A stretch of 54,529 nucleotides of DNA. Source: Clostridiales bacterium UBA4706. Lineage in GTDB: Bacteria > Bacillota > Clostridia > Oscillospirales > Oscillospiraceae. The notes under the pieces are model-generated. The model was not told the DNA's origin and ran no database searches. It worked only from the letters and a program-made list of their open reading frames with translations. Shown one piece after another: positions 1 to 8,674 of the stretch (position 1 is its first letter; every line of letters begins with the position of its first letter). The stretch lies in assembly GCA_002404605.1 (NCBI GenBank), contig DHKA01000063.1:1-54529 (forward strand), given 5' to 3'. Both the position numbers and the translations under genes were made by a program.

Positions 1-8
1 AATAAAGC

Positions 9-34
9 GAATCGGCGGGGTGACCCGCCGATTC
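9..34 (-). terminator. Terminator of the Liv-type binding protein gene
   Basis: An 11-bp GC-rich stem (arms 9-19 and 24-34, loop about 4 nt) lies just after the stop codon. Read on the minus strand it is followed by GCTTTATT, as expected of an intrinsic terminator. Confidence 0.8.
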
Positions 35-57
35 AAAATGTTTATGCGGATAGGAAA

Positions 58-1278
58 TTAGGCAGCGGGGGTGAAAGTGCCGTCGGTCTTCTGCGTGCCG
101 ACGAACTTGAAAGCTCCGTCGGACATGATCTTGATATAGGCCATATCCTTGTTGGCATCGCCGTTCTCGTCGAAGGAGATGCTGCCGGTCACGCCGTCAA
201 AGGAGACGGAGGTGAGCGCGTCGCGGACCGCCTCGCCGGTGATATCGCCGGAAACATTCTTGAGCGCCTCTATGATCGCCATATAGGCGTCGTAGCCGAG
301 AGCGGAGACGGCGGCGACCGTGTCGTTGTTGCCGTTGAGTTTGAGCGCCTCGGCGTCGCCGTTCAGATACGCCTTGAAGCCCTGAACGAACTCGGAAGCA
401 TCGGCGTCGTTCTCGTCAAAGAAGGTGGACAGCGCAACGCCCTCGCAGTTTTCCACGCCGGCGTTTTCCATGATGGTGGCGTTCTCCCAGGTATCGCCCG
501 CCATGATGCGAGCCGTGATGCCCATATCACGCGCCTGCTTGATGATGATGCCGGCGGTCGTAATGGAAGACGGGATGAACAAAACATCGGGGTCAGCCGC
601 CTTGGCCGCAGTCAGGATCGCGTTAAAGTCGGTTTCGTTGGTGTTGTAGGTGCCGGTGTAAACAACTTCGCAGCCATCCATCTTGGCAAAGGCTTCGGCG
701 AAGTAGTTCGCAAGGCCGGTGGAGTAGTCATCGCCGTTCTGCATGATGACGGCGGCCTTCTTGCAGCCTTCGTTGTTGGCGTAGCTCGCCATAACGGTTC
801 CCTGGAACGGGTCAAGGAAGCAGACACGGAAGTAGTAATCGTTGCCGAGCGTTACCTGCGGGTTCGTGCAGGAGCCGCCGACGGCGGGGATCTTCGCCTG
901 CTCGAACGTGGAGCCGGCGGCAATGGACACACCGGAGCCGTAGGAGCCGATGACGGCGATGACGCCGCTGCTCACAAGGTTCTGCGCGGCGGTGACGGCC
1001 GCGGTCTTGTCGGACTGGTTATCGACTTCAACGAGCTCGATCTTGTATTCTTTGCCGTTGACCGTCACACTGGGGACGACCTTGTTGGCATAGCGCGCGC
1101 CGAGCACTTCCTGCATACCGCCCGCGCCGTTCTCGCCCGTGGCGGGCTCAAAGATGCCGATCTTCAGTACGTCGCCTTCCACGGCGGCCGCGGGGGACTC
1201 GTTGCTGCCGCAGCCGGCAAGCAGAGCGCAGATCATGCATGCGCAAAGTACGATCGCTAAAATCTTTTTCATGTTCAT
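58..1278 (-). CDS. Branched-chain amino acid-type ABC transporter substrate-binding lipoprotein
   Basis: This is a periplasmic-binding-protein family 6 (LivK/LivJ-like) protein of about 406 residues. It starts with a lipoprotein signal (MNMKKILAIVL... with lipobox LLAGC, Cys at residue 23), so it should sit on the outer face of the membrane. The mature part shows the family pattern: a KIGIFEPATGENG start, a SDKTAAVTAAQNLV stretch and IGSYGSGVSIAA. I chose the ATG at 1278 because GAGGG lies nine bases upstream; a second ATG at 1272 is also possible, while an upstream in-frame ATG at 1326 lacks a ribosome site. No permease or ATPase gene follows on this side of the window edge, so the ligand (branched-chain amino acids or another amide or amino acid) cannot be fixed from context. 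Confidence 0.88.
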   Translation of the reverse strand: MNMKKILAIVLCACMICALLAGCGSNESPAAAVEGDVLKIGIFEPATGENGAGGMQEVLGARYANKVVPSVTVNGKEYKIELVEVDNQSDKTAAVTAAQNLVSSGVIAVIGSYGSGVSIAAGSTFEQAKIPAVGGSCTNPQVTLGNDYYFRVCFLDPFQGTVMASYANNEGCKKAAVIMQNGDDYSTGLANYFAEAFAKMDGCEVVYTGTYNTNETDFNAILTAAKAADPDVLFIPSSITTAGIIIKQARDMGITARIMAGDTWENATIMENAGVENCEGVALSTFFDENDADASEFVQGFKAYLNGDAEALKLNGNNDTVAAVSALGYDAYMAIIEALKNVSGDITGEAVRDALTSVSFDGVTGSISFDENGDANKDMAYIKIMSDGAFKFVGTQKTDGTFTPAA

Positions 1279-1347
1279 GGTTTTTCTCCCTCTCCGGAAT
1301 ACGCATAGTCCGCACATCGTGGACAAATGTGTTTCCTTTTCAAATAT

Positions 1348-1382
1348 GACGGTAGTATAATACCGTCGGGAGAAAAATGCAA
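1348..1382 (-). promoter_or_regulatory. Promoter with operator-like palindrome over the -10 box
   Basis: On the minus strand TTGCAT (1382-1377) is 17 bp from TATACT (1359-1354). A perfect 7-bp inverted repeat, GACGGTA-N6-TACCGTC (1348-1367), covers the -10 box. This arrangement suggests a repressor site for the downstream binding-protein gene. Confidence 0.6.
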
Positions 1383-1412
1383 CCCTTTTTTTCGCTAAAT
1401 CGAGAAAAAACT

Positions 1413-2639
1413 TTAAACATACTCTTGGTTATCGTGCATGGAGCGTAGGTTATCCCCTGCGGAATGGAAGGGCGTAGCGCGATAATCACCGTCTGCGGCC
1501 TGCGATGCGCAGTTTTGCCAGCCGAGGACATAGAGGTCGTGCGCGCGGCTCCCGAGGGCGAACGTGCGCCGGACGGTCTCATTCTCGTCTTTGACATGCG
1601 CACTTTTGACGACGACGGGAAGAGAGGCGCTCGTTTTCATTTCCCGCAGCAACGCCGCGCCGCATGCATCGAATGCCAGCACACGGATATACGGCGGCAC
1701 GCCGCCGGCGTCCCCGGCGCGCACGCCGAGCGCGGCGCACATCACCATGCGGCGCAGCCGCGCGTGGGCATACCGCTTTGTTTTGGCAAGATCGGCGATC
1801 TCCTCAGCCGATACACCGCGGCGCGCGGCCTCGTACAGCCGGAAGTGCAGTCCCTCCGCCGCGTCCGGCACAGCAGCAAAGTCCTCCGGCGTTTTCTCCC
1901 GCAGCCGGGAGAGAAATGCCGTCCGCAGGCTCTCCGGAGAGACAAAGCCGCGTCCGGCCTCATCCGCACGGCGAAAGACCTCCCATGCCTCTTCCGGGAT
2001 GCGCCCGGCAAGGCTCTCCCCCGCCCGCAGCAGTGCGCGGAGCTCGGACGCGCTGCCTGCGCCGTCATGGACCGAGCCCTCACGCCGGACAGGAATATAT
2101 TTAAATATATAGCCAAGTTTTGCCGATGCGCGAAGGTACTCGACGGCCAGAAGATCGTTCGGCGTATCGAGTACCGCCGCGGCGTCCCCGAGAATGGCAC
2201 GCACCGCCCGTGCGCGCGCCGCGGCAAACGGCGTTCCGCCAGTGAGTTCACGCTTCAGCGCCTCAGCATATCCCGGCGTATCGAGAACCGCCGCCGTCCT
2301 TTCCAGCGCGGAGAGATCGCCGCTCTCGCTGCCGAAGGAGAGCGCGCCGACGACTCCCGTTGCGCCGAGCAGTCCCACGCCGCCGCGGGCAAAGCCTTCC
2401 GCAGAGGATAAGCTCCAGGGAAGCGGCAGCTCGATCACGAGCGACACGCCGCCGCGCACCGCGGCTTCCGCGCGGGTGAATTTATCGTAGGCCGCCGCCT
2501 CGCCGCGCTGCACAAAATCGCCGGACATGACCGCAATGATAGGTGTCTCCGCGCCGCAGCTTTCACGTATTTTCCGTATCTGGTACTGGTGTCCGCCGTG
2601 AAACGGGTTATATTCCGCAACGATGCCGACCGCTTTCAT
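1413..2639 (-). CDS. tmcAL: tRNA(Met) cytidine acetate ligase (TmcAL, YlbM family)
   Basis: The 408-residue product matches the YlbM/TmcAL nucleotidyltransferase family, which activates acetate with ATP and forms N4-acetylcytidine at the wobble base of elongator tRNA-Met. The signature is at the N-terminus: GIVAEYNPFHGGHQ at residues 5-18 (HxGH-type adenylylation motif), then MSGDFVQRGE at 38-47 and a Lys/Arg-rich tRNA-binding part. The start at 2639 follows AAGGAT with eight bases of spacing; an upstream in-frame ATG at 2756 would run into the divergent ackA start. It is transcribed away from ackA, the enzyme that sets the acetate/acetyl-phosphate balance, and this neighbourhood recurs in Firmicutes. 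Function is from family knowledge; the motif match is clear. Confidence 0.9.
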   Translation of the reverse strand: MKAVGIVAEYNPFHGGHQYQIRKIRESCGAETPIIAVMSGDFVQRGEAAAYDKFTRAEAAVRGGVSLVIELPLPWSLSSAEGFARGGVGLLGATGVVGALSFGSESGDLSALERTAAVLDTPGYAEALKRELTGGTPFAAARARAVRAILGDAAAVLDTPNDLLAVEYLRASAKLGYIFKYIPVRREGSVHDGAGSASELRALLRAGESLAGRIPEEAWEVFRRADEAGRGFVSPESLRTAFLSRLREKTPEDFAAVPDAAEGLHFRLYEAARRGVSAEEIADLAKTKRYAHARLRRMVMCAALGVRAGDAGGVPPYIRVLAFDACGAALLREMKTSASLPVVVKSAHVKDENETVRRTFALGSRAHDLYVLGWQNCASQAADGDYRATPFHSAGDNLRSMHDNQEYV

Positions 2640-2755
2640 TAAGAATCCATCCTTTTTTCTCTTGCGTTTTGGAGAAAAGAACGCTAATATAGATATTTGT
2701 GAAACAATGATACCCTGATGCGGTAAAATTTTCAACATGGAAAGGATCCGAACCA

Positions 2756-3946
2756 ATGAAGATTCTGGTTATCAACGCCGGCAGCTCTTCGCTGAAGTAT
2801 CAGCTCATCGACATGGAGAACGAGTCTCTGCTCGCCAAAGGTCTTTGTGAGCGCATCGGCATCGACGGCCGTCTGACCCACAAGCCCCAGAACGGCAAGC
2901 CCGTTTATGAAGCGGACGTTCCGTTCCCCACCCACAAGGAAGCGATCGAGGCCGTTCTCGAAAAGCTGACCAGCAAGGAATACGGCGTCGTTGAGACGAT
3001 GGCAGAGATCGAAGCCGTCGGCCACCGTGTGCTCCACGGCGGCATCGAGTTCACCGAGTCCTGTGTCGTGGACGATGCGTGCGAAGCCGCCATCAAAAAG
3101 TGCTTCCCGCTCGGACCTCTGCACAACCCCGCCAACCTCATGGGCATCAAGGCGTGTCAGGCGGCGATGCCCGGCGTGCCGCAGGTCGCCGTTTTCGACA
3201 CCTCCTTCGGCATGTCCATGACGCCGGAAGCGTATATTTACGCCATTCCGTACGAGTACTACGAAAACGACTCCATTCGCCGCTACGGTTTCCACGGCAC
3301 GTCCCACCGCTTCGTGGCCGCCCGCGCCTGCGAGATCATGGGCAAGAAGGGCACGCGCGTCATCAACTGCCATCTCGGCAACGGCTCCTCCGTTTCCGCG
3401 AGCATCGACGGCAAGTGCGTTGACACCTCCATGGGCCTAACGCCTCTTGAAGGTCTGCCGATGGGTACCCGCTCCGGTAATCTGGACCCCGCCATTCTCC
3501 AGTTCATTATGAACAAGTACGGCTATACCGCCGACGAGATGCTCAACATCCTCAACAAGAAGTCCGGCGTGCTCGGCATTTCCGGCGTCGGCTCCGACTT
3601 CCGCGATCTCGAAAAGGCCGCCAAAGAAGGCAACGAGCGTGCGCAGCTCGCTCTCGATAAGTTCGCCTACGAGGTCCGCAAGTATATCGGCTCGTACGCG
3701 GCTGCGATGGGCGGCGTTGATATCATCACGTTCACCGCCGGTGTCGGCGAGAACGGTCCCGACATGCGTGAGAGCATCTGCAAGGGTCTGGAGTTCCTCG
3801 GCGTCCATGTGGACCACGAGAAGAACCAGGTCCGCGGTAAGGAGACCGACATCTCCGCTGCCGACAGCACCGTGAAGGTGTACGTCATTCCGACGAACGA
3901 AGAGCTGATGATCGCGCGCGACACGCTCGCTCTCGTCACGAAGTAA
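2756..3946 (+). CDS. ackA: Acetate kinase
   Basis: AckA makes ATP and acetate from acetyl-phosphate in the cytoplasm, the last step of acetate fermentation. The 396-residue length is standard. The N-terminal INAGSSSLKYQ (residues 5-15) is the ASKHA phosphate-binding motif, and FHGTSHRFVAARA, CHLGNGSSV and FTAGVGENGPDMRE are family signatures of the acetokinase fold. The ATG is preceded by GGAAAGGATCC. No phosphotransacetylase gene is adjacent. A strong terminator follows immediately, so it is probably monocistronic. It is divergent from tmcAL; the 116-bp gap between them has AT-rich promoter-like stretches, but I could not assign a convincing -35/-10 pair. Confidence 0.97.
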   Translation: MKILVINAGSSSLKYQLIDMENESLLAKGLCERIGIDGRLTHKPQNGKPVYEADVPFPTHKEAIEAVLEKLTSKEYGVVETMAEIEAVGHRVLHGGIEFTESCVVDDACEAAIKKCFPLGPLHNPANLMGIKACQAAMPGVPQVAVFDTSFGMSMTPEAYIYAIPYEYYENDSIRRYGFHGTSHRFVAARACEIMGKKGTRVINCHLGNGSSVSASIDGKCVDTSMGLTPLEGLPMGTRSGNLDPAILQFIMNKYGYTADEMLNILNKKSGVLGISGVGSDFRDLEKAAKEGNERAQLALDKFAYEVRKYIGSYAAAMGGVDIITFTAGVGENGPDMRESICKGLEFLGVHVDHEKNQVRGKETDISAADSTVKVYVIPTNEELMIARDTLALVTK

Positions 3947-3954
3947 GCTCTATC

Positions 3955-3989
3955 CCGCCCCCTGCTTTTCGGCCGGGGGCGGCTTTTTA
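3955..3989 (+). terminator. Intrinsic terminator of ackA
   Basis: An 8-bp perfect GC stem CCGCCCCC/GGGGGCGG (3955-3962 and 3975-3982) is followed by CTTTTTAT, six bases after the ackA stop region. Confidence 0.9.
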
Positions 3990-4004
3990 TCCGGAGGGTT
4001 CATT

Positions 4005-5216
4005 ATGAAAAAGATCCGACCGTTCCTTTGCGCGGCGCTCTCGGCGCTGCTTTTAACGGCGCTCACTGTACCGGTCTCCGCCGCGGCGGAAGATCCCGTG
4101 CTCCAATTTGACGAAAACGGGGAATTCCGCATCCTCATCGTCGCCGACACGCAGGATACCGCCAACCCGCACGAAGCAACACTCCGTCTGCTCAACGCGG
4201 AGCTCGACGTCGCGGACGCCGATCTTGTCGTATTCACCGGCGATCAGGTCCACGGCCCATCCGTCCGCACGACGGAGGCGATGGGAAAAGCGCTCGACGC
4301 GATCCTCGCGCCGGTGGTTGAGCGCGGCATCCCGTTTGCCGCCGTATTCGGCAACCACGACGACGAGGGCGGGGTGAGCAAGGAGACGCAGCTCGCCATC
4401 TACAAGAGCTATCCCGGCTGTCTTATGTCCGCCGGTCCGGACGATATCACCGGCTGCGGGAATTATAATCTGCTCGTCTGGTCCTCGGACGGCAGCCGCC
4501 CGGTGTGCAATCTCTGGTTTCTGGATAGTGGGACCTACGGCGAGAAGGGCGTTTCCAAGTACGCCCGCGTCGAGCAGGATCAGATCGATTGGTACACCTC
4601 GACCGCCGCGGCGCTCGAAGAGCAGTACGGCGAAAAGCTCCCCGCCTATCTCTTCCAGCACATCATCGTCCCCGAGATCTACGATCTTCTGACGGAAGTC
4701 CCCGCATCGGAGAAAAAGGCCGAAGGTGTTGTCGAGGGCTATTCCAGTCATTCGGGACATTATTATAAGATGGGCGACGGCTTCACCGCCGGGCATCTCG
4801 GCGAGCCCCCCTGCCCGCCGGACATCCCCTCCGGTGAATTTGCCGCGATGCGCGATACGGGCGACGTGGTAGCGGCATTCTTTGGCCGCGACCATAAAAA
4901 CGACTTTGCCGGAACGTACGAGGGCGTTGATCTTGTGAACACGACGAGCACCGGTTTTTATATCTACGGTGAGCGCGAATATCACGGCGCGCGGCTGGTC
5001 ATACTGCACGAGGACGCCCCCGCGGAGTACGACACGGAAATGCTCTATTATAAGGATCTCGTATCTGAGCCGCTGCCCGGCGGACTCGCCTCCATTCACG
5101 GAAAATATGTGGAAAACATCGTGATCGCCGCTGTTGCGGGGCTTCTTATACTCGTCGGCGCGGGCGTTCTCGTGGGCGTTCGTATAGCGAAGCGTAAAAA
5201 GCGTTCCCAGAAATAA
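4005..5216 (+). CDS. Membrane-anchored metallophosphatase (calcineurin-like)
   Basis: The 403-residue product has an N-terminal secretion signal (residues 1-27, cleavage near VSAAA) and a C-terminal membrane helix around 370-392 followed by KRKKRSQK, so the enzyme domain should be displayed outside the cell. Metal-binding blocks of the calcineurin-like superfamily are visible: ADTQD (47-51), FTGDQ (77-81), FGNHDDEGG (115-123), a QH pair near 222 and GRDHKNDF near 300. The first block has DxQ where many relatives have DxH, as in Dcr2-like branches. The substrate is unknown. The ATG has GGAGGG eight bases upstream. It follows the ackA terminator, so it needs its own promoter, which I could not identify; it may be expressed by read-through. 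Confidence 0.85.
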   Translation: MKKIRPFLCAALSALLLTALTVPVSAAAEDPVLQFDENGEFRILIVADTQDTANPHEATLRLLNAELDVADADLVVFTGDQVHGPSVRTTEAMGKALDAILAPVVERGIPFAAVFGNHDDEGGVSKETQLAIYKSYPGCLMSAGPDDITGCGNYNLLVWSSDGSRPVCNLWFLDSGTYGEKGVSKYARVEQDQIDWYTSTAAALEEQYGEKLPAYLFQHIIVPEIYDLLTEVPASEKKAEGVVEGYSSHSGHYYKMGDGFTAGHLGEPPCPPDIPSGEFAAMRDTGDVVAAFFGRDHKNDFAGTYEGVDLVNTTSTGFYIYGEREYHGARLVILHEDAPAEYDTEMLYYKDLVSEPLPGGLASIHGKYVENIVIAAVAGLLILVGAGVLVGVRIAKRKKRSQK

Positions 5217-5256
5217 GATTTAGCGATATAATCGCCGAAAAACACCAAATCTTGTG

Positions 5257-5285
5257 TTGACAAGGGTTTTGCGGCGTGGTATAGT
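5257..5285 (+). promoter_or_regulatory. Promoter of the rplU operon
   Basis: TTGACA (5257-5262) and TATAGT (5280-5285) are separated by 17 bp, a near-consensus housekeeping promoter. Confidence 0.85.
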
Positions 5286-5291
5286 ATCAGA

Positions 5292-5367
5292 GCCGCATTG
5301 AAAGGGTAACTAAGCGAGGGTGACCTCCGCCCGGGAGAGCGAGTCTGCAAGAAAGGCAGGATGTAAA
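5292..5367 (+). ncRNA. Ribosomal protein L21 leader
   Basis: About 75 bases between the promoter and rplU read as the autoregulatory L21 leader common in Firmicutes: an AAAGGGUAACUAAGCGAGGGUGACCUCCGCCCGG-type region with short GC stems ending near AAGAAAGGCAGGAUG. In this class the leader is thought to let L21 control its own operon. The call rests on position and sequence feel; a covariance-model search (Rfam L21_leader) would settle it. Confidence 0.6.
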
Positions 5368-5682
5368 ATGAAGCACGCAGTTATCATGACCGGCGGTAAG
5401 CAGTACCGCGTCGCCGAGAACGACGTTATCTACGTCGAGAAGCTCAACGTTGCCGATGGCGAGACCGTCACCTTTGATCAGGTTCTGGCCGTTGTCGATG
5501 AGGGCGTCAACGTGTTCGGCACCCCCGTTGTGGAAGGCGCCACCGTGACCGGCAAGATCATCAAGACCGGAAAGAGCAAGAAGATCCGCGTCTACAAGAT
5601 GAAGCCCAAGAAAAACTACCGTCGCACGCAGGGCCATCGTCAGCCCTACACGAAGGTGGAAATCACCGCGATCAACGCTTGA
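5368..5682 (+). CDS. rplU: 50S ribosomal protein L21
   Basis: L21 binds 23S rRNA in the large subunit. The 104-residue protein is the expected length and has MTGGKQYRV near the start, GKIIKTGKSKKIRV in the middle and the signature KKNYRRTQGHRQPYT at the end. I chose the ATG at 5368 (an in-frame ATG exists 48 bases upstream within the leader) because it gives the normal N-terminus. It is followed 34 bases later by rpmA with no ysxB/prp gene in between, which is unusual for a Firmicute. Confidence 0.97.
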   Translation: MKHAVIMTGGKQYRVAENDVIYVEKLNVADGETVTFDQVLAVVDEGVNVFGTPVVEGATVTGKIIKTGKSKKIRVYKMKPKKNYRRTQGHRQPYTKVEITAINA

Positions 5683-5716
5683 TCCGTACTATTTGACCAT
5701 TGGAGGTGTGATTTAA

Positions 5717-5977
5717 ATGGCACATAAAAAAGGCATGGGCAGCACCCGCAACGGCCGCGACAGCGAGTCGAAGCGTCTGGGTGCGAAGCGGGCCGACGGT
5801 CAGTTCGTTCTGGCCGGCAACATCCTTGTCAGACAGCGCGGAACGAAGATCCATCCGGGCACCAACGTGGGCATCGGCGGAGACGACACTCTCTACGCCC
5901 TCGTGGACGGCACGGTGAAGTTTGAGCGCATGGGCAAGGACCGCAAGAAGGTCTCTGTTTACGAAATCGCGCAGTAA
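5717..5977 (+). CDS. rpmA: 50S ribosomal protein L27 (no N-terminal extension)
   Basis: L27 sits near the peptidyl-transferase centre. The 86-residue product starts directly with MAHKKGMGSTRNGRDSESK. Most Firmicute L27 proteins instead carry a short extension ending in a FASKKG-like cleavage site that the cysteine protease Prp removes. Here both the extension and the prp gene, normally located between rplU and rpmA, are missing, so this lineage makes L27 in its mature form as Gram-negative bacteria do. The start has GGAGGTG about ten bases upstream. A terminator separates it from obgE. Confidence 0.97.
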   Translation: MAHKKGMGSTRNGRDSESKRLGAKRADGQFVLAGNILVRQRGTKIHPGTNVGIGGDDTLYALVDGTVKFERMGKDRKKVSVYEIAQ

Positions 5978-5985
5978 TTACCCAA

Positions 5986-6017
5986 AGAGACCGACGGGCT
6001 CGTCGGTCTCTTTTTAT
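5986..6017 (+). terminator. Terminator between rpmA and obgE
   Basis: An 11-bp perfect stem AGAGACCGACG/CGTCGGTCTCT (5986-5996, 6001-6011) with a 4-nt loop is followed by TTTTATTTT. It lies only about 25 bases before obgE, so obgE must depend on partial read-through. Confidence 0.9.
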
Positions 6018-6041
6018 TTTCAAAGACAGGTGGAACACGCA

Positions 6042-7325
<1,284 letters not shown>

Positions 7326-7335
7326 ATGATTATTC

Positions 7336-7376
7336 ACAAACCCTCTTTCCGAACGGAAGAGGGTTTTGTGTTTTTT
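7336..7376 (+). terminator. Terminator of obgE
   Basis: Imperfect long stem ACAAACCCTCTTTCC/GGAAGAGGGTTTTGT around loop GAAC, then GTTTTTT. Confidence 0.85.
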
Positions 7377-7408
7377 CGACGATTCTGTCTTTGCGGTGTT
7401 AAAGTGTA

Positions 7409-7437
7409 TTGACAGACCAAAACCGTAGGGATATAAT
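7409..7437 (+). promoter_or_regulatory. Promoter of the metNIQ leader
   Basis: TTGACA (7409-7414) and TATAAT (7432-7437) are both perfect consensus with a 17-bp spacer. Transcription should begin near 7444, leaving a leader of about 237 nt before metN. Confidence 0.92.
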
Positions 7438-7474
7438 GCAGACAACTTGATTACCGAGGGAAGGAGCTCAGCCG

Positions 7475-7588
7475 ATGCGCCGTACGTTCGCCAGCATGAT
7501 GACCGAGATGTGCATGAACATGATGATGTGCATGCGCAGCTTTGCTGCGCGTTCCGATGGCCATTTGCTGACTGCTTTTCAGGGATAA
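7475..7588 (+). CDS. Methionine-rich leader peptide of metNIQ (candidate attenuator peptide)
   Basis: A 37-codon reading frame starts with ATG at 7475, about eight bases after a good ribosome site (GGGAAGGAG), and ends with TAA at 7586-7588. Nine of its 37 residues are Met; residues 8-20 read MMTEMCMNMMMCM, that is eight Met and two Cys in 13 codons. Such a density is far beyond chance and the gene lies between a consensus promoter and the methionine importer. I infer a leader peptide at which ribosomes stall when Met-tRNA is scarce. The codon-20 ATG coincides with the base of the first hairpin (7534-7550), which is where a stalled ribosome would need to be to alter folding. It has no recognisable protein function of its own. 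Confidence 0.85.
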   Translation: MRRTFASMMTEMCMNMMMCMRSFAARSDGHLLTAFQG

Positions 7589-7664
7589 AAAGGCGCAGTC
7601 CGGGAAAACCGGAGTGCGGTTTTGTAAAGCGGGATGCCAAAATGGCAGCCTGCTTTTTTGTTTG
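7532..7664 (+). promoter_or_regulatory. Putative methionine attenuator: competing hairpins and tandem terminators
   Basis: Four segments can pair alternatively. Segment 1 GCGCAGC (7534-7540) pairs perfectly with segment 2 GCTGCGC (7544-7550). Segment 2 can instead pair with segment 3 GCGCAGT (7593-7599). Segment 3, as CGCAGTCCGG (7594-7603), can pair with segment 4 CCGGAGTGCG (7609-7618), a stem with one mismatch followed by GTTTTGT. A second, stronger terminator follows: arms 7629-7638 and 7644-7653, then TTTTTTGTTTGTT. This 1:2, 2:3, 3:4 logic matches classical ribosome-mediated attenuation. How the second terminator is controlled is not obvious; GCCATTT (7560-7566) could pair with AAATGGC (7640-7646) within it. 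Pairings were found by eye, not by folding software. Confidence 0.72.
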
Positions 7665-7680
7665 TTAGGAGGGTTCGCTT

Positions 7681-8670
7681 TTGATAGTGCTTCAGAACGT
7701 GACCAAGGACTTCGGCGAAGGCGAGGGGCAGATCCACGCCGTGCATGACATTTCCCTCACGATTGAGGACGGAGAAATATTCGGTATCATCGGTCTATCC
7801 GGCGCGGGCAAATCCACGCTCGTCCGGTGCATCAACCTGCTGGAGCGTCCGACCTCCGGCTCCGTGATCGTAGACGGCAAGGATCTCACCAAGCTCCCCC
7901 CAAAGGAGTTGCTGCACATCCGCCGCTCGATCGGGATGATCTTCCAGGGCTTCAATCTCCTCGCGCAGCGCAACGTTCTTCAGAACGTGTGCTACCCGCT
8001 GGAGATCGCCGGATGGAAGAAGAAGGAATCTGTGGAACGCGCTATGGAGCTTCTCTCCGTTGTCGGTCTCGCCGACCGTGCCAAGGCGTATCCCTCGCAG
8101 CTCTCCGGCGGACAGAAGCAGCGCGTGGCGATCGCCCGTGCGCTGGCAACAAAGCCCCGCTACCTTCTCTGCGACGAGGCGACGAGCGCGCTTGACCCCA
8201 CGACCACGCAGTCGATCCTCTCGCTTTTGAAGGAGATCAACCGCACGATGGGCGTTACGGTGATCGTCATCACGCATGAGATGCGCGTTATCGACCAGAT
8301 CTGCGACCGCGTGGCGGTGATCGACCACGGCCAGATCGCCGAGCTCGGCGCGGTGAGCCAGGTGTTTACCAATCCGCAGTCCAAGATCGCCCGCGAGCTG
8401 ATCCTCCCCGGCGTCAGCATCGCCCCGGTATTCACCCCCGGCGGAAAACGCATCCGCCTCGCCTTCAACGGCGAAACGACGCGGCACCCCGTCGTCGCCA
8501 GTCTTATTATGGAGTGCCAGACCCCGGTCAACATCGTATCCGCGGGTATCCGCGAGATCGACGGTAAAATTTATGGGCAGACGATCCTGGAGCTTCCCGC
8601 CGACGAAGCGAGCGCCGAGCGCGCCCGCGCGTGGCTGAAGCAGGACGGCGTCTCCTTCGAGGAGGTGTGA
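7681..8670 (+). CDS. metN: Methionine ABC transporter ATP-binding protein MetN
   Basis: MetN powers uptake of methionine. The 329-residue protein has Walker A GLSGAGKST (38-46), signature LSGGQ (141-145) and Walker B LLCDEATSA (162-170), then a C-terminal NIL (ferredoxin-like) domain from about residue 255 that in relatives binds methionine and shuts off transport. The start is the TTG at 7681, seven bases after AGGAGGG; no better ATG exists. It is the first gene of metN-metI-metQ and lies behind the methionine-rich leader. No SAM riboswitch or T-box is recognisable upstream, so control by the leader peptide is the simplest reading. Confidence 0.95.
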   Translation: MIVLQNVTKDFGEGEGQIHAVHDISLTIEDGEIFGIIGLSGAGKSTLVRCINLLERPTSGSVIVDGKDLTKLPPKELLHIRRSIGMIFQGFNLLAQRNVLQNVCYPLEIAGWKKKESVERAMELLSVVGLADRAKAYPSQLSGGQKQRVAIARALATKPRYLLCDEATSALDPTTTQSILSLLKEINRTMGVTVIVITHEMRVIDQICDRVAVIDHGQIAELGAVSQVFTNPQSKIARELILPGVSIAPVFTPGGKRIRLAFNGETTRHPVVASLIMECQTPVNIVSAGIREIDGKIYGQTILELPADEASAERARAWLKQDGVSFEEV

Positions 8671-8674
8671 TGGG

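Noticed and set aside
7444..7680. SAM riboswitch or T-box before metN
   Set aside because: The leader is short, starts with a translated peptide and shows neither SAM-I core motifs nor the T-box GGUGGNACC sequence or a specifier stem.
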